Translations under genes and position numbers: made by a program
Assembly (NCBI GenBank): GCA_023014485.1
Contig: JAJOZX010002354.1
Location: forward strand, 185,001 to 249,000
DNA length: 64,000 bases
Direction of reading: 5' to 3'
Source of the DNA: Bathynomus jamesi
Lineage: Eukaryota > Arthropoda > Malacostraca > Isopoda > Cirolanidae
Part shown: positions 1 to 10,089 of the stretch, piece by piece
How positions within the stretch are numbered: position 1 is the first letter of the stretch
How the letters are laid out: each line of letters opens with the position of its first letter
Notes under the pieces: generated by a model
Seen by the model: only the letters and a program-made list of their open reading frames with translations
The model's database searches: none
Told to the model about the DNA's origin: nothing

Positions 1-761
1 GTAAACCTCCACCTGAGCCCCATTGGTAGCACGCAGAACATCAAGGCGATAGATGATTCCTTCCAAACATTAAGAAGCATGTCTTGCGTGATGGAAGCTA
101 ATGTCTCTTCAATCCGGTGTCTTAATTCTGTGATGTTATTAACCTCTATGCATACACTCTGTCCTTTGTGTAGCCCCATAAAAAAGAAAATCCAGAGGCG
201 TGATATTCGGAGAACGAGGAAGCCATGGAATAGGGCCATCTCGCCCGATCCAACGAGAAGGGAACTTTTCATTGAGGAACCTCCGCACTTCTAATCCCCA
301 GTGTGGCGGTGCCCCATCTTGCTGAAAGAACACACGGGGCTCCATATCCTCAAGCTGAGGTGCAGCATACCATTCAAGCAATCTAGGTAATTTGTAGCAT
401 TCACAGGCTATGGGAGAGAGCACACCAAACGTTTATCTTGGGACTGTTGCGTTCGTGTTCAATAAATTCATGCGGATTTCTGATCCCATATACGGCAATT
501 GTGTCTGTTGACTTTACAGACAGATGGAATGTCGCTTCATCACTGAAAACGACATGTTCAAAAAAGGAGATTTGGTTTCACATCCACAGCACACACACAT
601 TGCTTTCTCCTTCACTGTCGTCATTGTGCCCTTAGTGGATGTTCAGCGAAACAAAGAAAAAAATTTTTGAGTTGTGTTATTAATTGCCGCAAACCGTTTT
701 AAGATAGCTCCTATAATAACGAATTTATTAAGGCTTATAATGGGGTGAATAATTTATGGAC

Positions 762-765
<4 letters not shown>
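1..765 (-). mobile_element. Tc1/mariner-type transposon, truncated by window start
   Basis: The right end reads TTTATGGACACCCTA and is followed directly by (TA)n. It matches the CAGGGTGTCC-type ends of the elements at 2877 and 4115. A transposase lies inside on the minus strand. The other end is outside the window, so neither full length nor TSD can be given. Confidence 0.7.
139..423 (-). pseudogene. Tc1/mariner (DUF4817/Tc3-like) transposase C-terminal part
   Basis: This would catalyse cut-and-paste transposition at TA sites. The 94-residue open stretch holds the DDE core signature FQQDGAPPHW (second catalytic Asp) and SPNITPLDF (third acidic residue), with about 41 residues between the two Asp. 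The segment RRFLNEKFPSRWIGRDGPIP is typical of the arthropod transposases that carry an N-terminal DUF4817 domain; that assignment is from family knowledge. The C-terminal tail continues toward base 1 in another frame and through stops, so the copy is broken. The N-terminal DNA-binding part is not in this frame. I am confident of the superfamily, less so of the exact clade. Confidence 0.75.

Positions 766-816
<51 letters not shown>
766..816. repeat. (TA)n microsatellite
   Basis: An uninterrupted TA run of about 51 bp begins at the end of the Tc1/mariner-type element and ends where the Penelope fragment starts. Confidence 0.95.
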
Positions 817-820
<4 letters not shown>

Positions 821-1114
821 AATTTCACAATTAAACACGTGAAACGAATGAATGACGTAAACCCACAAGAAAAATGATTCCAAGGCCTTTCGTGCATTCA
901 GAAGTACACCTCGTCAAGGAATGAAGGGAGCAGGCGAGAAGCCCAAAATATATATACAGCGGGAGGGAAACGAAAAGATTAGCACATAATTAACAAGACT
1001 TAATGAGAGGCAGAAGGAATTTAAACAGGATATTATCACTTTTTTACATTCCCGCACTGTTATTGAAATTATTTTTAAAATGGATAAATGCACATTCTAG
1101 AATATTTCTTTCAA

Positions 1115-1456
1115 TCATATCTCTGTTTTTAACGAGAGCTTTAGAACTATCCCACTTGATGCTATGATTACATCTATACATATGGTTAAACAATGCATTG
1201 GAATTACTTGCTGTTTTACCCTAATATCTAATGTTTTACCCGTTTGACCTATATATACTGAGTTACATTGTGCACATCCGATCGAATACACACAACCAAC
1301 CACATTATCCGGACTATTCTTTATTAGGTGTGATTTAACAATATTATTATATTTAAAAACTACATTGATGCCAATTGCTTTAAGTAAAGTGGGAAGATAT
1401 TGAAAATTAACATGGTAAGGTAGGCTAAGGATATTTTTATGCTCAAATTCCTTCAC
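1115..1456 (-). pseudogene. Penelope GIY-YIG endonuclease domain
   Basis: The C-terminal nuclease nicks target DNA for target-primed reverse transcription. The sequence shows VVGCVYSIGCAQCNSVYIGQ followed by TGKTLDIRVKQ: the GIY-YIG core appears as VYSI...VYIG, as in Penelope elements, with the Cys pair between the two halves. The reading frame then drifts (PMHCLTICIDV...) where a linker and His should follow, so the domain is incomplete. It is preceded by a thumb-like region and, at 1472-1663, by a stretch ending SFLDNCLRKAKNR. A GIY-YIG protein of host origin is unlikely because the reverse transcriptase lies just upstream. Confidence 0.75.
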
Positions 1457-1834
1457 AGTTACATTATTATACTACCTATTCTTGGCTTTCCTTAGGCAAT
1501 TATCTAAAAATGAAATAGAATAACATAATTTAGTACCAATATTCATGATATTACATAACTCGGAATCTAAAAATTCGGGACTAACAACTCTCAATGCTCT
1601 AAGAAACATAGCAGAGAAAATAGAAGATTTAATCGAGGGATGGTGGTCAGAATAAAAGTGCACATATGAGTTATTATTAGTTGGCTTGCGATAAACTTCA
1701 AATTTGAACCGATTAGAGCATCTCCAAATTTTTAGATCCAGAAAAAATAAGCTTCCATCATTTTCTTTTTTAACTGTGAACTTAATAGAAGGGACTAAAT
1801 TGTTGAGCCTCCAAGAAATAAGTCAACATCCAAA

Positions 1835-2182
1835 TTATAGGCCAGAGGCATGAAATATCATCCATATACCTGTACCAAATAAGGTTAAAATTAACAATCG
1901 TAGGCAAAATTCTGCTTTCAAAAAATTCCATATATAAGTTAGCGAATACAGGTGAAAAGGTGAAAAGGGATTTTCAAACTGAAATTTACAATCTTTGACG
2001 CAAAGTTTAATTAACTCAATAAGAGTGTTGTGTTGAACAGGGAAAGAATATTCAGAGATCTTATCTTTTAAAAAATCAAGTAGGTCATCAACAGGGACTT
2101 TTGTGAATAACGAGCATACATCAAAACTTACCAGTTTGAAATTTGGGTCATTAGGAAACTTCAGTTTGTCAGTAAAATCCAT
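1835..2182 (-). pseudogene. Penelope reverse transcriptase fragment
   Basis: Fingers/palm region of a Penelope-type reverse transcriptase. KLVSFDVCSLFTKVPVDDLL is the first catalytic-Asp motif (motif A) in the form usual for Penelope; FENPFSPFHLYSLTYIWNF corresponds to the next block, and a shifted frame nearby still reads WYRYMDDI, matching the YxDD catalytic box. Small frameshifts separate these blocks. The N-terminal half of the enzyme is missing, consistent with 5' truncation. Reverse transcription cannot occur from this copy. Confidence 0.75.
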
Positions 2183-2321
2183 GCTATTTACAATATAACT
2201 GGAGGATGTTAATAAAATATTTAACAGAAAATTAAGAGAAATATTAAAAAATAACTATAATGGGCTTTCCCAGCAGTTTCTTAGTATCAATCCGTCACTC
2301 ATTACCATATTTGTATGGTTT

Positions 2322-2497
2322 AGTTGTCCAACTTGCGGCCCGCAGAATGGACTTTTGCCAAATTTCATTTCTGAATTTTCTTCCCTATTTTGTCATTTCT
2401 AGTAGGGAGAACATTCAGCGGGTTCCTAAGTTGTATTAACCAACAGTGTATGATTATAGGCAACATCTTGGCCGCGCTTTATAAAAGTTGGACAGCA
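2322..2497. mobile_element. Short hAT-like MITE
   Basis: Imperfect inverted ends TTGTCCAACTTGCGGCCC (left) and AAAAGTTGGACAGCACTGG (right) enclose about 170 bp without coding signal, placed between the two Penelope fragments. No clear 8-bp TSD could be matched, so the ends are approximate. Confidence 0.4.
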
Positions 2498-2685
2498 CTG
2501 GACTTTAGTTAAAACACACAAAGTTAATAGTCCCATGAGGCCTATTGTTAGCTCAGTAGGCTCCGTAACCTATAAGCTATCTAAATTGTTAGTTAGCTTA
2601 TTAATGCCGTTAGTTGGCTCTATTTCCAAGTCACATTGTCAATAGCGTGAATTTTTAGATTCCGAGTTAAGCAATATCATGAATA

Positions 2686-3640
2686 TTGGTAGTAAATTAT
2701 ATTATTCTAATTTCATTTTTGGATAATTGCCTTAGGAAAGCCAAGAATAGCTATTATAATAATGTAACTGTAAAGGAATTTGAGCATAAAAATATCCTTA
2801 GCCTACCTTACCATGTTCATTTTCAATATCTTCCCACTTTACTTAAAGCAATTGGCATCAATGTAGTTTTTAAGTACAGGGTGTTTATAAAGTCCATATC
2901 TATTCCAGTGAAAACGTAGCAAAAAGGGTAAAATTCAATAACAATATAATAGAAGGCATACATTTAATGAATACTTAAGCATATGATTCTACATGAGCAC
3001 CATCATTATCTCTACAGAGTTCGAATCTGTCAGCAGCATTGCGGAACACATTTTGGAGTAAGACGGGGGTTATTTTTGATAGCCATTTGATTTGATAAAG
3101 CCCCATGCAAAGAAGTCGAAGGGCGTTAGGTCAGAAGATCGAGCCGCCGAGGGCCTGTTGCCTCCACCGATTTGGAAATCGTTCATTTAGGTACTCCCGA
3201 ACAATGTTTGCGTAATGACAAGGTGCCCCATCTTGTTGAAAGACGACGGTGTTTAAAATGTCATCTGAATGAAGCTGGGACATTTACGTGCTCGTATCGT
3301 AACAGCAGTTACAAAAATAACCTCTGTCATGCTCCAAAATGTGTTTCGCAATGCTGCCGACAGATTCGAAATCTGTAGAGATACTGATGGTGCTCATGTA
3401 GAATTATATGCTTAAGTATTCATTAAATGTATGCCTTCTATTATATTATTGTTGAATTTTACCCTTTTTGCTACGTTTTCACTGAAATAGATTGGGACTT
3501 TATAAACACCCTGTATAATAATATTGTTAAATCACGCCTAATAAAGAATAGTCCGGATAATGTGGTTGGTTGTGTGTATTCGATCGGATGTACAAAATGT
3601 AACTCAGTGTATATATAGGTCGAACGGGTAAAACGTTAGA
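2686..3640 (+). pseudogene. Penelope linker and GIY-YIG remnant, split
   Basis: The pre-insertion part reads SFLDNCLRKAKNSYYNNV and continues to AIGINVVFKY. After the nested element (2877-3513) it resumes as NNIVKSRLIKNSPDNVVGC, then VYSIGCTKCNSVYI with a stop immediately after the YIG half. Copy 1 supplies the uninterrupted order, which proves that the two parts were contiguous. The final catalytic portion is lost through a short deletion and the (TA)n tract. Confidence 0.7.
2877..3513. mobile_element. Long-TIR non-autonomous Tc1/mariner element in Penelope copy 2
   Basis: Bounded by CAGGGTGTTTATAAAGTCC and its inverse, with about 190-bp inverted arms and TA duplicated at 2875-2876 and 3514-3515. 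Penelope copy 1 shows the uninterrupted target. The centre has degenerate minus-strand transposase-like sequence (NIVREYLNERFPNRW, then CMGL), so it is an internal-deletion derivative of a DUF4817-type Tc/mariner element. Confidence 0.85.
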
Positions 3641-3741
3641 TATTAGGGTAAAACAGCAAATAATTCCAATGCATTGTTTAACCATATGTATAGATGTAAT
3701 GATAGCATCAAGTGGGATAGTTCTAAAGCGCTCGTTAAAAA

Positions 3742-3742
3742 C

Positions 3743-3808
<66 letters not shown>
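3742..3808. repeat. (TA)n microsatellite inside Penelope copy 2
   Basis: A TA-rich run of about 67 bp with one or two phase breaks sits between the GIY-YIG remnant and the 3' tail. Copy 1 has no such array at the equivalent place (about 1120). Confidence 0.9.
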
Positions 3809-3811
<3 letters not shown>

Positions 3812-4077
3812 TGAAAGAAATATTCTAGAATGTGCATTTATCCATTTTAAAAATAATTTCAATAACAGTGCGGGAATGTATAAAAGTGACAATATCCTGT
3901 TTAAATTCCTTCTGCCTCTCATTAAGTCTTGTTAATTATGTGCTAATCTTTTTGTTTACCCCCGCTGTATATATATTTTGGGCTTCTCGCCTGCTTCCTT
4001 CACTCCCTGACAAGGTGTACTTCTGAATACACGAAAGGCCTTGAAATCACTTTTCTTTTTCCTTGTGGGTTTACGTC

Positions 4078-4114
4078 ATATATATATATATATTATTATA
4101 TATATATATATATA
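4078..4114. repeat. (TA)n microsatellite at Penelope/Tc element junction
   Basis: TA array with a TTA break, ending in the TA that serves as target site of the next element. Confidence 0.9.
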
Positions 4115-4683
4115 CAGGATGTCCGAGAATTATCTGTACAATTTTTGGCTGTTATTAAAAGTCAACCATGAAGTGTAGAAATTCCAGTGTTGTCCCATTT
4201 TACAGAGAATCTCTAAGTTTTTTCTGATACCACGTTTTGACAAGTTTTTTAGAAATGTACGGGTGACAGACATTGATGATTTAAAAGCAAGAATCACAGC
4301 TGCTATTGAGCGAATTGATGTGGATATGCTGCAGCGTACATGGCAACATTTGGAGTATCGATTGGGTTTTGCGAATCACTAATGGTGCACATATCGAATG
4401 TTTGTAACAACGTTACTTTAATAAAAGAAACTTTTGAAAATACAGATTCTAAATAATCTTGTTTAAGAATTTTACGTGTGTTATCAAGAATTTTATTAAA
4501 AGATGAAATTGTACAGATAATTTTCGGACACACTGGAATTTCTAAAAAAACTTGTCAAAACTTGGTATCAGAAAAAAACTTAATGAGATTCTCTGTAAAA
4601 TGGGACAACACTGGAATTTCTACACTTCATGGTTGACTTTTAATAACAGCCAAAAATTGTACAGATAATTCTCGGACACCCTG
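4115..4683 (+). mobile_element. 569-bp Tc1/mariner-type element with long TIRs
   Basis: Ends CAGGATGTCCGAGAATTATC and the inverse of CAGGGTGTCCGAGAATTATC, with about 140-bp arms and TA at 4113-4114 and 4684-4685. Inside the right arm (about 4510-4537) a second copy of the terminal sequence occurs, so the right end appears duplicated. A C-terminal transposase remnant lies in the centre on the plus strand. Confidence 0.85.
4255..4395 (+). pseudogene. Tc/mariner transposase C-terminal remnant
   Basis: The plus strand reads TDIDDLKARITAAIERIDVD, then MLQRTWQHLEYRLGF, followed by a stop. This is the characteristic C-terminal helix of DUF4817-type arthropod transposases, where family members end ...DMLQRxWQELEYRLDxC. 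No catalytic residues remain. It shows which autonomous family mobilised this short element. Confidence 0.7.
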
Positions 4684-4727
4684 TATATATATGATTGAAC
4701 TCAGAAGGGTCCCCTGAAGTTTTTTCA

Positions 4728-4952
4728 TGATACACACAGACCGTGCATAGAACAAGGAACTCTTCTGGGAAAATTAAATCCACTGTAGTCCGAATAAGTA
4801 ATGGTAAATGACAAACATGATGTTAGCCCACGTCGGACTAACATCATGAAAAAGAAAAACTTTAGCGTTTGTCATTTAACTTACTTATTCGGACTATGTG
4901 GATTTAATTTTCCCAGAAGAGTTCCTTGTTCCATGCACGGTCTGTGTGATCA
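4728..4952. mobile_element. Foldback (snap-back) element
   Basis: A near-perfect palindrome of about 225 bp: TGATACACACAGACCGTGCA at the left is mirrored by TGCACGGTCTGTGTGATCA at the right, with arms of about 100 bp meeting at ATGATGTTAGCCC...TCGGACTAACATCAT. No coding potential. Sequence after 4952 becomes TA-rich. Confidence 0.75.
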
Positions 4953-4999
4953 TTATATATATATATAATATATATATAGCGGACCGACAAGAAATAGAC

Positions 5000-6892
5000 T
5001 AACAGGTAGACAGACAAATTCTTTCTTCCACGCCATCATCAAACATTCTTAGAAAACGCACGTGGTCAAGAAATCAGAAACAATGAAAACGTCTGTTTCT
5101 TCCCAAAAGGCCCGCGAAAGCAAGCCCTTATCAACTAAAGGACGCGTGGAAGGCGTCTCAAGATATGGCGGGAAAGTCCACGTCACAGAAACTATATGAG
5201 CGAGATTCCACTGATAAGCATTCTCACTTCTCACTTGCCATTTTCTCGTCTTGGTCGTCGTTTCGTCTCGCTCTCAGCACCTTCGTCAGTAGCACCACTC
5301 GTCACGCCACCCGCGCCGGAGAGCGGCCCGCTCTTCTTCAAGGCTCCGGTCGAACCTACACGAAGTCTATCATCAAGTAAGGCTCTCTACCAAACCCCAC
5401 TCCTTTCGTGCGTTCATCTCGTAAGTTCACCCTTCACGTCGTTACAGCGTCAGCTTTAGCCGGCTCCCTTTAAGGCCCACTTCACCACTTTTCACCCAAG
5501 AACGCATCATCATTCGAAGTAAGCGAAGTCTTTCCCACTGTAGGCGTTTTCATTGGCCTTTTCACCATACCTCAACTGGTTAACAAATCATCCTCGGGAG
5601 CACCGGCGAAGCTCAACGCTACGAGAAAACATCCTCAAGGTGGACACATTACGTGACCCGACGACGAAGCTACAAACCCAAATCACTTCACATCTGTTCA
5701 GCTTTCACCGCTTTACGAAAAATGGCCGTCAACGAGAATCCATTAGGCCCGTCAACACTTCACAGTGAAGACCTTGACTTACGGAACAAACTTCCAAGGG
5801 GCAGTCATAAGAACCCGGGCCTACGTCTGCAAGATCACCTTCAGGCCATCCTGCATCTCAAGAAGCAACAATAAGCGACCGGCGCCCGCTCAACAGACCA
5901 ATCGGACGGTCAACACCTCGAGCCTATTAGTTCAACAGGCCACCCTCCAAACAAACGCGTCAACCTAGAGGTATCACTCTCTTACTGGTAAGCCTTGTCT
6001 CTGCTTAAAAATAACGTAAAGCCTACCCAGTGAACCGCAGAAGAGTAGGCTAATAACGCAGTGTTTTATAATTCGGTCAAACTGACTCTCGTTAAAGTGC
6101 GTTAGGCCGATATCCTAATCTGAGTGCCGTTCCAATACCGTAATTCCGCGTAGCGTTTGCTATTGTGTTCATTCATATAAATACTGTACATCCGTTTATT
6201 TATGTGATAGATTTAAGTATTCTCTTACTGAAGGCCTAATTCATTTACGGTGTACCTACTTAGTACATCCCTTCCAATTATCATTAGGCCACAGCATCTT
6301 GTTTCTATGTTCCATTTATGCGTAATCATTTAGCATCATATAATTGCCTTATATAAATAATACTCGTATAATCATTGTCATAGCATTTCTCCCAATTGTC
6401 ATAAGATTACAGCATCTTGTTTAGTATTCAATTACTGCGTAACTCCGGCCTAATAAGCAGTGTAATACGTGACCTAAAGAGCACCATAAACGCATGTCAC
6501 TAATTTCCATAATTCTTAGGCTGCATCATTTATTGTGTGTTTATTCATAGTCAGCGTGTAACATAATCTATTTGTTGTATCATAACGTACATGCATAATT
6601 TCTGTAATCACTAGTTTTCATATTTCATACTGTGTCCCATTTTTGCATACCATTAGCCTCTCATAAACGAGCGTATTTCTTAACCATTGATCGTATAATT
6701 CTTTTTCTCATCTACTAATCCTCAGTCAGCCTTTTTCATAATATAAATGCCGTTATAGAATTGTTAAGCACAAAATTACTGTCAATCATTTGTTATTCAC
6801 TGTGAAAAATAACTGATTTATTTTCTTAATTAAATACAAAACAATTAGGTGCTTTTCATAACTTAACAATATTGCTTGGGTGTAATCCAAGC
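5000..6892 (+). mobile_element. Probable Ty3/gypsy-type 5' LTR
   Basis: The stretch has no credible gene. It carries a TATA-like box (TATATGA at 5193-5199) followed by GC-richer transcribed-looking sequence, then AT-rich sequence, and ends just before a tRNA-Trp-like primer binding site at 6893. That arrangement fits U3-R-U5. No second LTR and no gag-pol are present, and the left end merges into (TA)n, so length and start are uncertain. Confidence 0.4.
5193..5199 (+). promoter_or_regulatory. TATA-like box in the putative LTR
   Basis: TATATGA, with CATTCTCACTTCTCACTTG about 20 bp downstream as a possible start region. Meaningful only if the LTR call is right. Confidence 0.3.
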
Positions 6893-6906
6893 TGGTGACC
6901 TCGAAG
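6893..6906 (+). other. tRNA-Trp-like primer binding site
   Basis: TGGTGACCTCGAAG resembles the complement of a tRNA-Trp 3' end (TGGTGACCCCGACG), the primer used by CsRn1-type gypsy elements. It is placed two bases after CCAAGC, where an LTR would end. The 180 bp that follow look like an untranslated leader and are cut by (TA)n. Confidence 0.4.
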
Positions 6907-7082
6907 CAATTCGTATTACTCAGAAATATTATAGTAGGCTACTCCATTAGCCACCTTCAACCGGTGATACTGTAGGACATCATAAATTGTTAACCCAGCC
7001 TGTCAGTAATACTCAATCTTTGCATCAATTAATCACTAGCATTAAATTAATCTTTCACCTTAAACGGCTAAATCTAGGCCCA

Positions 7083-7086
<4 letters not shown>

Positions 7087-7152
<66 letters not shown>
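7087..7152. repeat. (TA)n microsatellite
   Basis: A pure TA run of about 66 bp separates the LTR leader from the truncated 3' part of the Jockey LINE. Confidence 0.95.
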
Positions 7153-7157
<5 letters not shown>

Positions 7158-8381
7158 CTAGGTGGGGAATCCAGCAGAGGCTGGAATCAAAGAGAAGACC
7201 TAAAAATCTAGTTTCAGGGACTACAGGAGCGACGATCCATAAAAAGAAAGGGAAGGGACGGCGGTGCAGCGGCGGCGATGACAAAAATGTGTCACCACCG
7301 TTTTGGAAGGGGAAAAGCGAAATCCGTTATCTGGGCCCATCTGGGAAGACGTTCAAGGAAGGTGGATCGGGAACCGGAGGAATAAATGGCAAAGTCATCG
7401 ACATAGAGGGTGGCTGTAATTCCCGAGGGCAGAGCCGTCACCACATCATCAATCACCAAAGCAAAGCAGTGACGCTCAGACACTGCCCTGGGAACCCCTT
7501 CCTCTTGCGAGTGTACAGAAGAGAAGGAAGTACCACCTGAACACGAAAGGAGTGAGAAGATAAGTTGGAGATGAAGGAAGGGAGAAGACCTCGGAAGCCC
7601 AAGAGACAAATTCACCACCAACAGTTAGTGTCATATATTTTCTCCAAATAAAAAAAAATGCAGAGATGACGCCGCTCTGCAAAGGGCACAAGGACTGCAG
7701 GCTCCAGTTGAACCAAAATGTCAGTGGTGCTACGGTCCCTGCGAAAATCGGTCTGTGTGGGAGAAAACAAATTGTGACGTTCGAGGTGCCACACCAGACG
7801 CCGAGAAACAATCTTCTCTAGAAGTTTCGAGATGGCTAATGGACGGTAGTTAAGGGGAGATGTCGTGTCCTTACCGGGCTTAGGCTTAGGAAAGGGGAGC
7901 AACACTGCCTCCTTCCAACAGGAAGGAAAGGTGCTCTCCACCCAAATCCAATTATAGAGGGTGAGTATATAAAAAAGAATTGAAGGGTGAAGTTGGCGGA
8001 GCATATCAAAATGAATGCCAACAGGGCCGGGAGCAGACTTGCTGCAAGAAGCCAGCGCCGAGCGCAGTTCCGACATGGAAAAAAAGACGTTGAAAGGGAA
8101 GTTACTGGGAGTCTAGAAAAGATGAGGAAAGCGGGATCACGGTGATCGTGTCGGGAGATGGAGGCAATAGTCGAGGCCAAGACTTCGACCACTGCAGTCG
8201 GGGACGATACTGGGTTTCCGTCAACCATAAAAACAGGAGAATGGGAAGAGGATTTACCGGAAATCTTCCGGATCTTGTTCCAGATTCGAGAGGAAAGGGT
8301 GCAGGAAGTGAGAGAGGAGACAAGTTCGCCAGGAAAGGCGGCGGGCTTCACGGACCGTGCGACAGGCCTGAGCTCGCGCAC
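7153..8381 (-). pseudogene. LINE A reverse transcriptase
   Basis: Copies the element RNA at the nicked target. Visible blocks in order are SAPGPVGIHFDMLRQLHPSI, LNYRPLAISKLLEKIVSRRL with LVWHLERHNLFSPTQTDFRR, RHLCIFFYLEKIYDT (motif A, its Asp replaced in this reading), EEGVPRAVSE (degenerate GxPQGS) and TLYVDDFAIYSSG, the YxDD box as YVDD. TRFLGLLFDSSLCWIPHL is the thumb block, right before the (TA)n truncation. At least four frameshifts separate the blocks. The motifs are those of Jockey-clade elements; the enzyme is dead. Confidence 0.8.
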
Positions 8382-8578
8382 GTTTGAAAGTTATTGAATT
8401 AGCAAGGGCTGGGTTGCGTTGAAGACGGCGAAAGGCTGACTTCTTAACTCGAACGGCTGAGGCACATGTTGGGGTCCACCATGGGATCGAAGGTGCTGAA
8501 GTGCGGAGAAATGTTGACTTGGGGATGGAGGAGAGGGTGGCACAAGTGATGTAATCAGTAAGAGAGTGGAGCCATCAT

Positions 8579-9260
8579 CTATTGTCGGAAAGTTACTCGG
8601 AACAGCAAAGGTTTGCTTTCAGATCGAAAAAGGGGGCAGTCAACTTTGGCGAGGCAATCGGGTAGGAAGAGCGGAGGAGCCGGGAGTCTGGGACGTACAA
8701 AGTAGGAGGGGGAAGTGGTCACTACCATAAAGGTCTGAAGTAACAGACCAAGAGAAATCAAGGAAGGCGGAAGAAGCAAGCGAAAGATTTATGGAGGAAA
8801 CGTACGCGTTTGGAGGTGAAAAGCTGTGGGTTGACTGGTGTTGAGAAGACAAACAGGCGTAGTTGAGAGAAGGGAGGCCACAATGTTACCCCGCTGATTG
8901 GTGACAGTGTCACCCCACAGAGGATGGCGTGCGTTGAAGTCTCCCAGGAGGAGGAAGGGGGAAGGAAGCTGCAAAAGGAGAGCAGAAAGATCGTTTACAG
9001 AAAGTTCTGTGACGGTGGGAGATATAACAAATTGAATATAATCGGTCAAGGAAAACCCAGGCCGCAACAGCCTGGAGAGGGATACGGAGGGGAAGGGGAG
9101 TACACGGCATGTCAGAACTGACAAGAACAGCAGTATCCACACGAGGGGCTGCATCATGGGGAGGGGGAGAGAGGTACGATGAGAACCTGTGGAGAGGGCG
9201 CAAGAGGCAAACCCAAGTTGAGTCTCCTGAAGGCAGAGAGACACTGGGGAAAAATCTTGG
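8579..9260 (-). pseudogene. LINE A apurinic-like endonuclease domain
   Basis: The AP-type endonuclease nicks target DNA to prime reverse transcription. SLCLQETQLG holds the catalytic Glu; LLLGDFNARHPLWGD holds the Asp and Asn pair typical of Jockey endonucleases; YGSDHFPLLL near 8690 holds the catalytic His. The frame shifts once before the SDH motif. The preceding N-terminal strand (LQWNCQGLL) is 6 kb away at about 15420, beyond the nested piggyBac. All metal and catalytic residues that I can locate are conserved, so decay is mainly by frameshift. Confidence 0.8.
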
Positions 9261-9395
9261 ATAACCCATTAACGTCCATATTTTTAAAACTTTTTTTTTC
9301 TTAATAAATGTCTTTAAATCATTCAACATTAACATTTTGAGTGAAATGATGCTCATTTTTTCCATTTCTCTTACAAAAATTAAACTTTGAAATTT

Positions 9396-9412
9396 GGTCC
9401 TTTTTTAGGACC
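9396..9412. repeat. Subterminal palindrome of P1, left
   Basis: GGTCCTTTTTTAGGACC, a short perfect-arm palindrome repeated at 13742. Mirror-placed palindromes near both ends are a usual sign of transposase binding regions. Confidence 0.5.
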
Positions 9413-10089
9413 ATGTCAGTTGGACCTCAATTTTTATTATTTAGAAACTTTTGCTATAGTGACATTTTACCAAGAATCCCCAATTAAAATAAGTATAAAA
9501 CATTGATCAATAAAAGAAATACTGGAAAGAACTTTTATTTTACTTTTTACAGCAGTCATTTGAATGTCACTTGGCATAACATTCGCCACTATGTACTAGT
9601 AGGCCAGGTCGAAAAGGGGTCAAGGTCAAGATTTTGCTTCGGTACATATTGTGAGGTTGATCATTTTGTAATAGTAGCATCCACATCAAAAATTAAGGCT
9701 GTGGGACCTTCGCTACCCCCGCCTACCGATACTCACTTTTTTCCATATGAATTTGTATGGGAAATAGACCAAAAATCGAAAATCGTAAAAATCGACCCTA
9801 AATATTAATTTTTTTGCTTTCGGATGGCCAAAATCGGGTTCCCAGGCACGAATTACATCAGAATAGACCATTCACCAACTTTTTTTTGAGATCGGGGGTA
9901 GGGGGTAGGGTCTTAAATCCGATGCTGACTCATAGCACTGGATATAAGACCTAATATTACATTATTTTTGTTTTTTTCTTTCCAGATTCCTATTTAGGTA
10001 CCTAGAATGTTAAAAGTTTGTATTAAAATATGTTACTTAAATTTAAAATATCAGTAATAAATAAAATATAGTTAAAATCTTATTAAATT

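Larger units (their letters stand above)
817..2250 (-). mobile_element. Penelope-like element (PLE), copy 1, 5'-truncated
   Basis: Minus-strand retroelement with reverse-transcriptase remains at 1835-2182 followed by a GIY-YIG endonuclease at 1115-1456, the order found in Penelope elements. The 3' tail (about 870-1030) carries CACGAAAGGCCTT, a mirrored match to copy 2 at about 4030. The right boundary is approximate; similarity to copy 2 is clear only up to about 1590 because copy 2 is shorter on that side. Confidence 0.75.
2648..4077 (+). mobile_element. Penelope-like element, copy 2, with nested insertion
   Basis: Plus-strand copy of the same family as copy 1, starting at GAATTTTTAGATTCCGAG. 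It is interrupted at TA 2875-2876 by a 637-bp Tc/mariner element and again by (TA)n at 3742-3808. The tail with CACGAAAGGCCTT ends next to another (TA)n. The reverse transcriptase is absent. It faces away from copy 1, so the pair forms a large inverted repeat. Confidence 0.75.

Noticed and set aside
6987..7284. Open frames of alternating Tyr-Ile on both strands
   Set aside because: They are translations of (TA)n and not genes; only the flanking LFDSSLCWIPHL on the minus strand is real LINE sequence.
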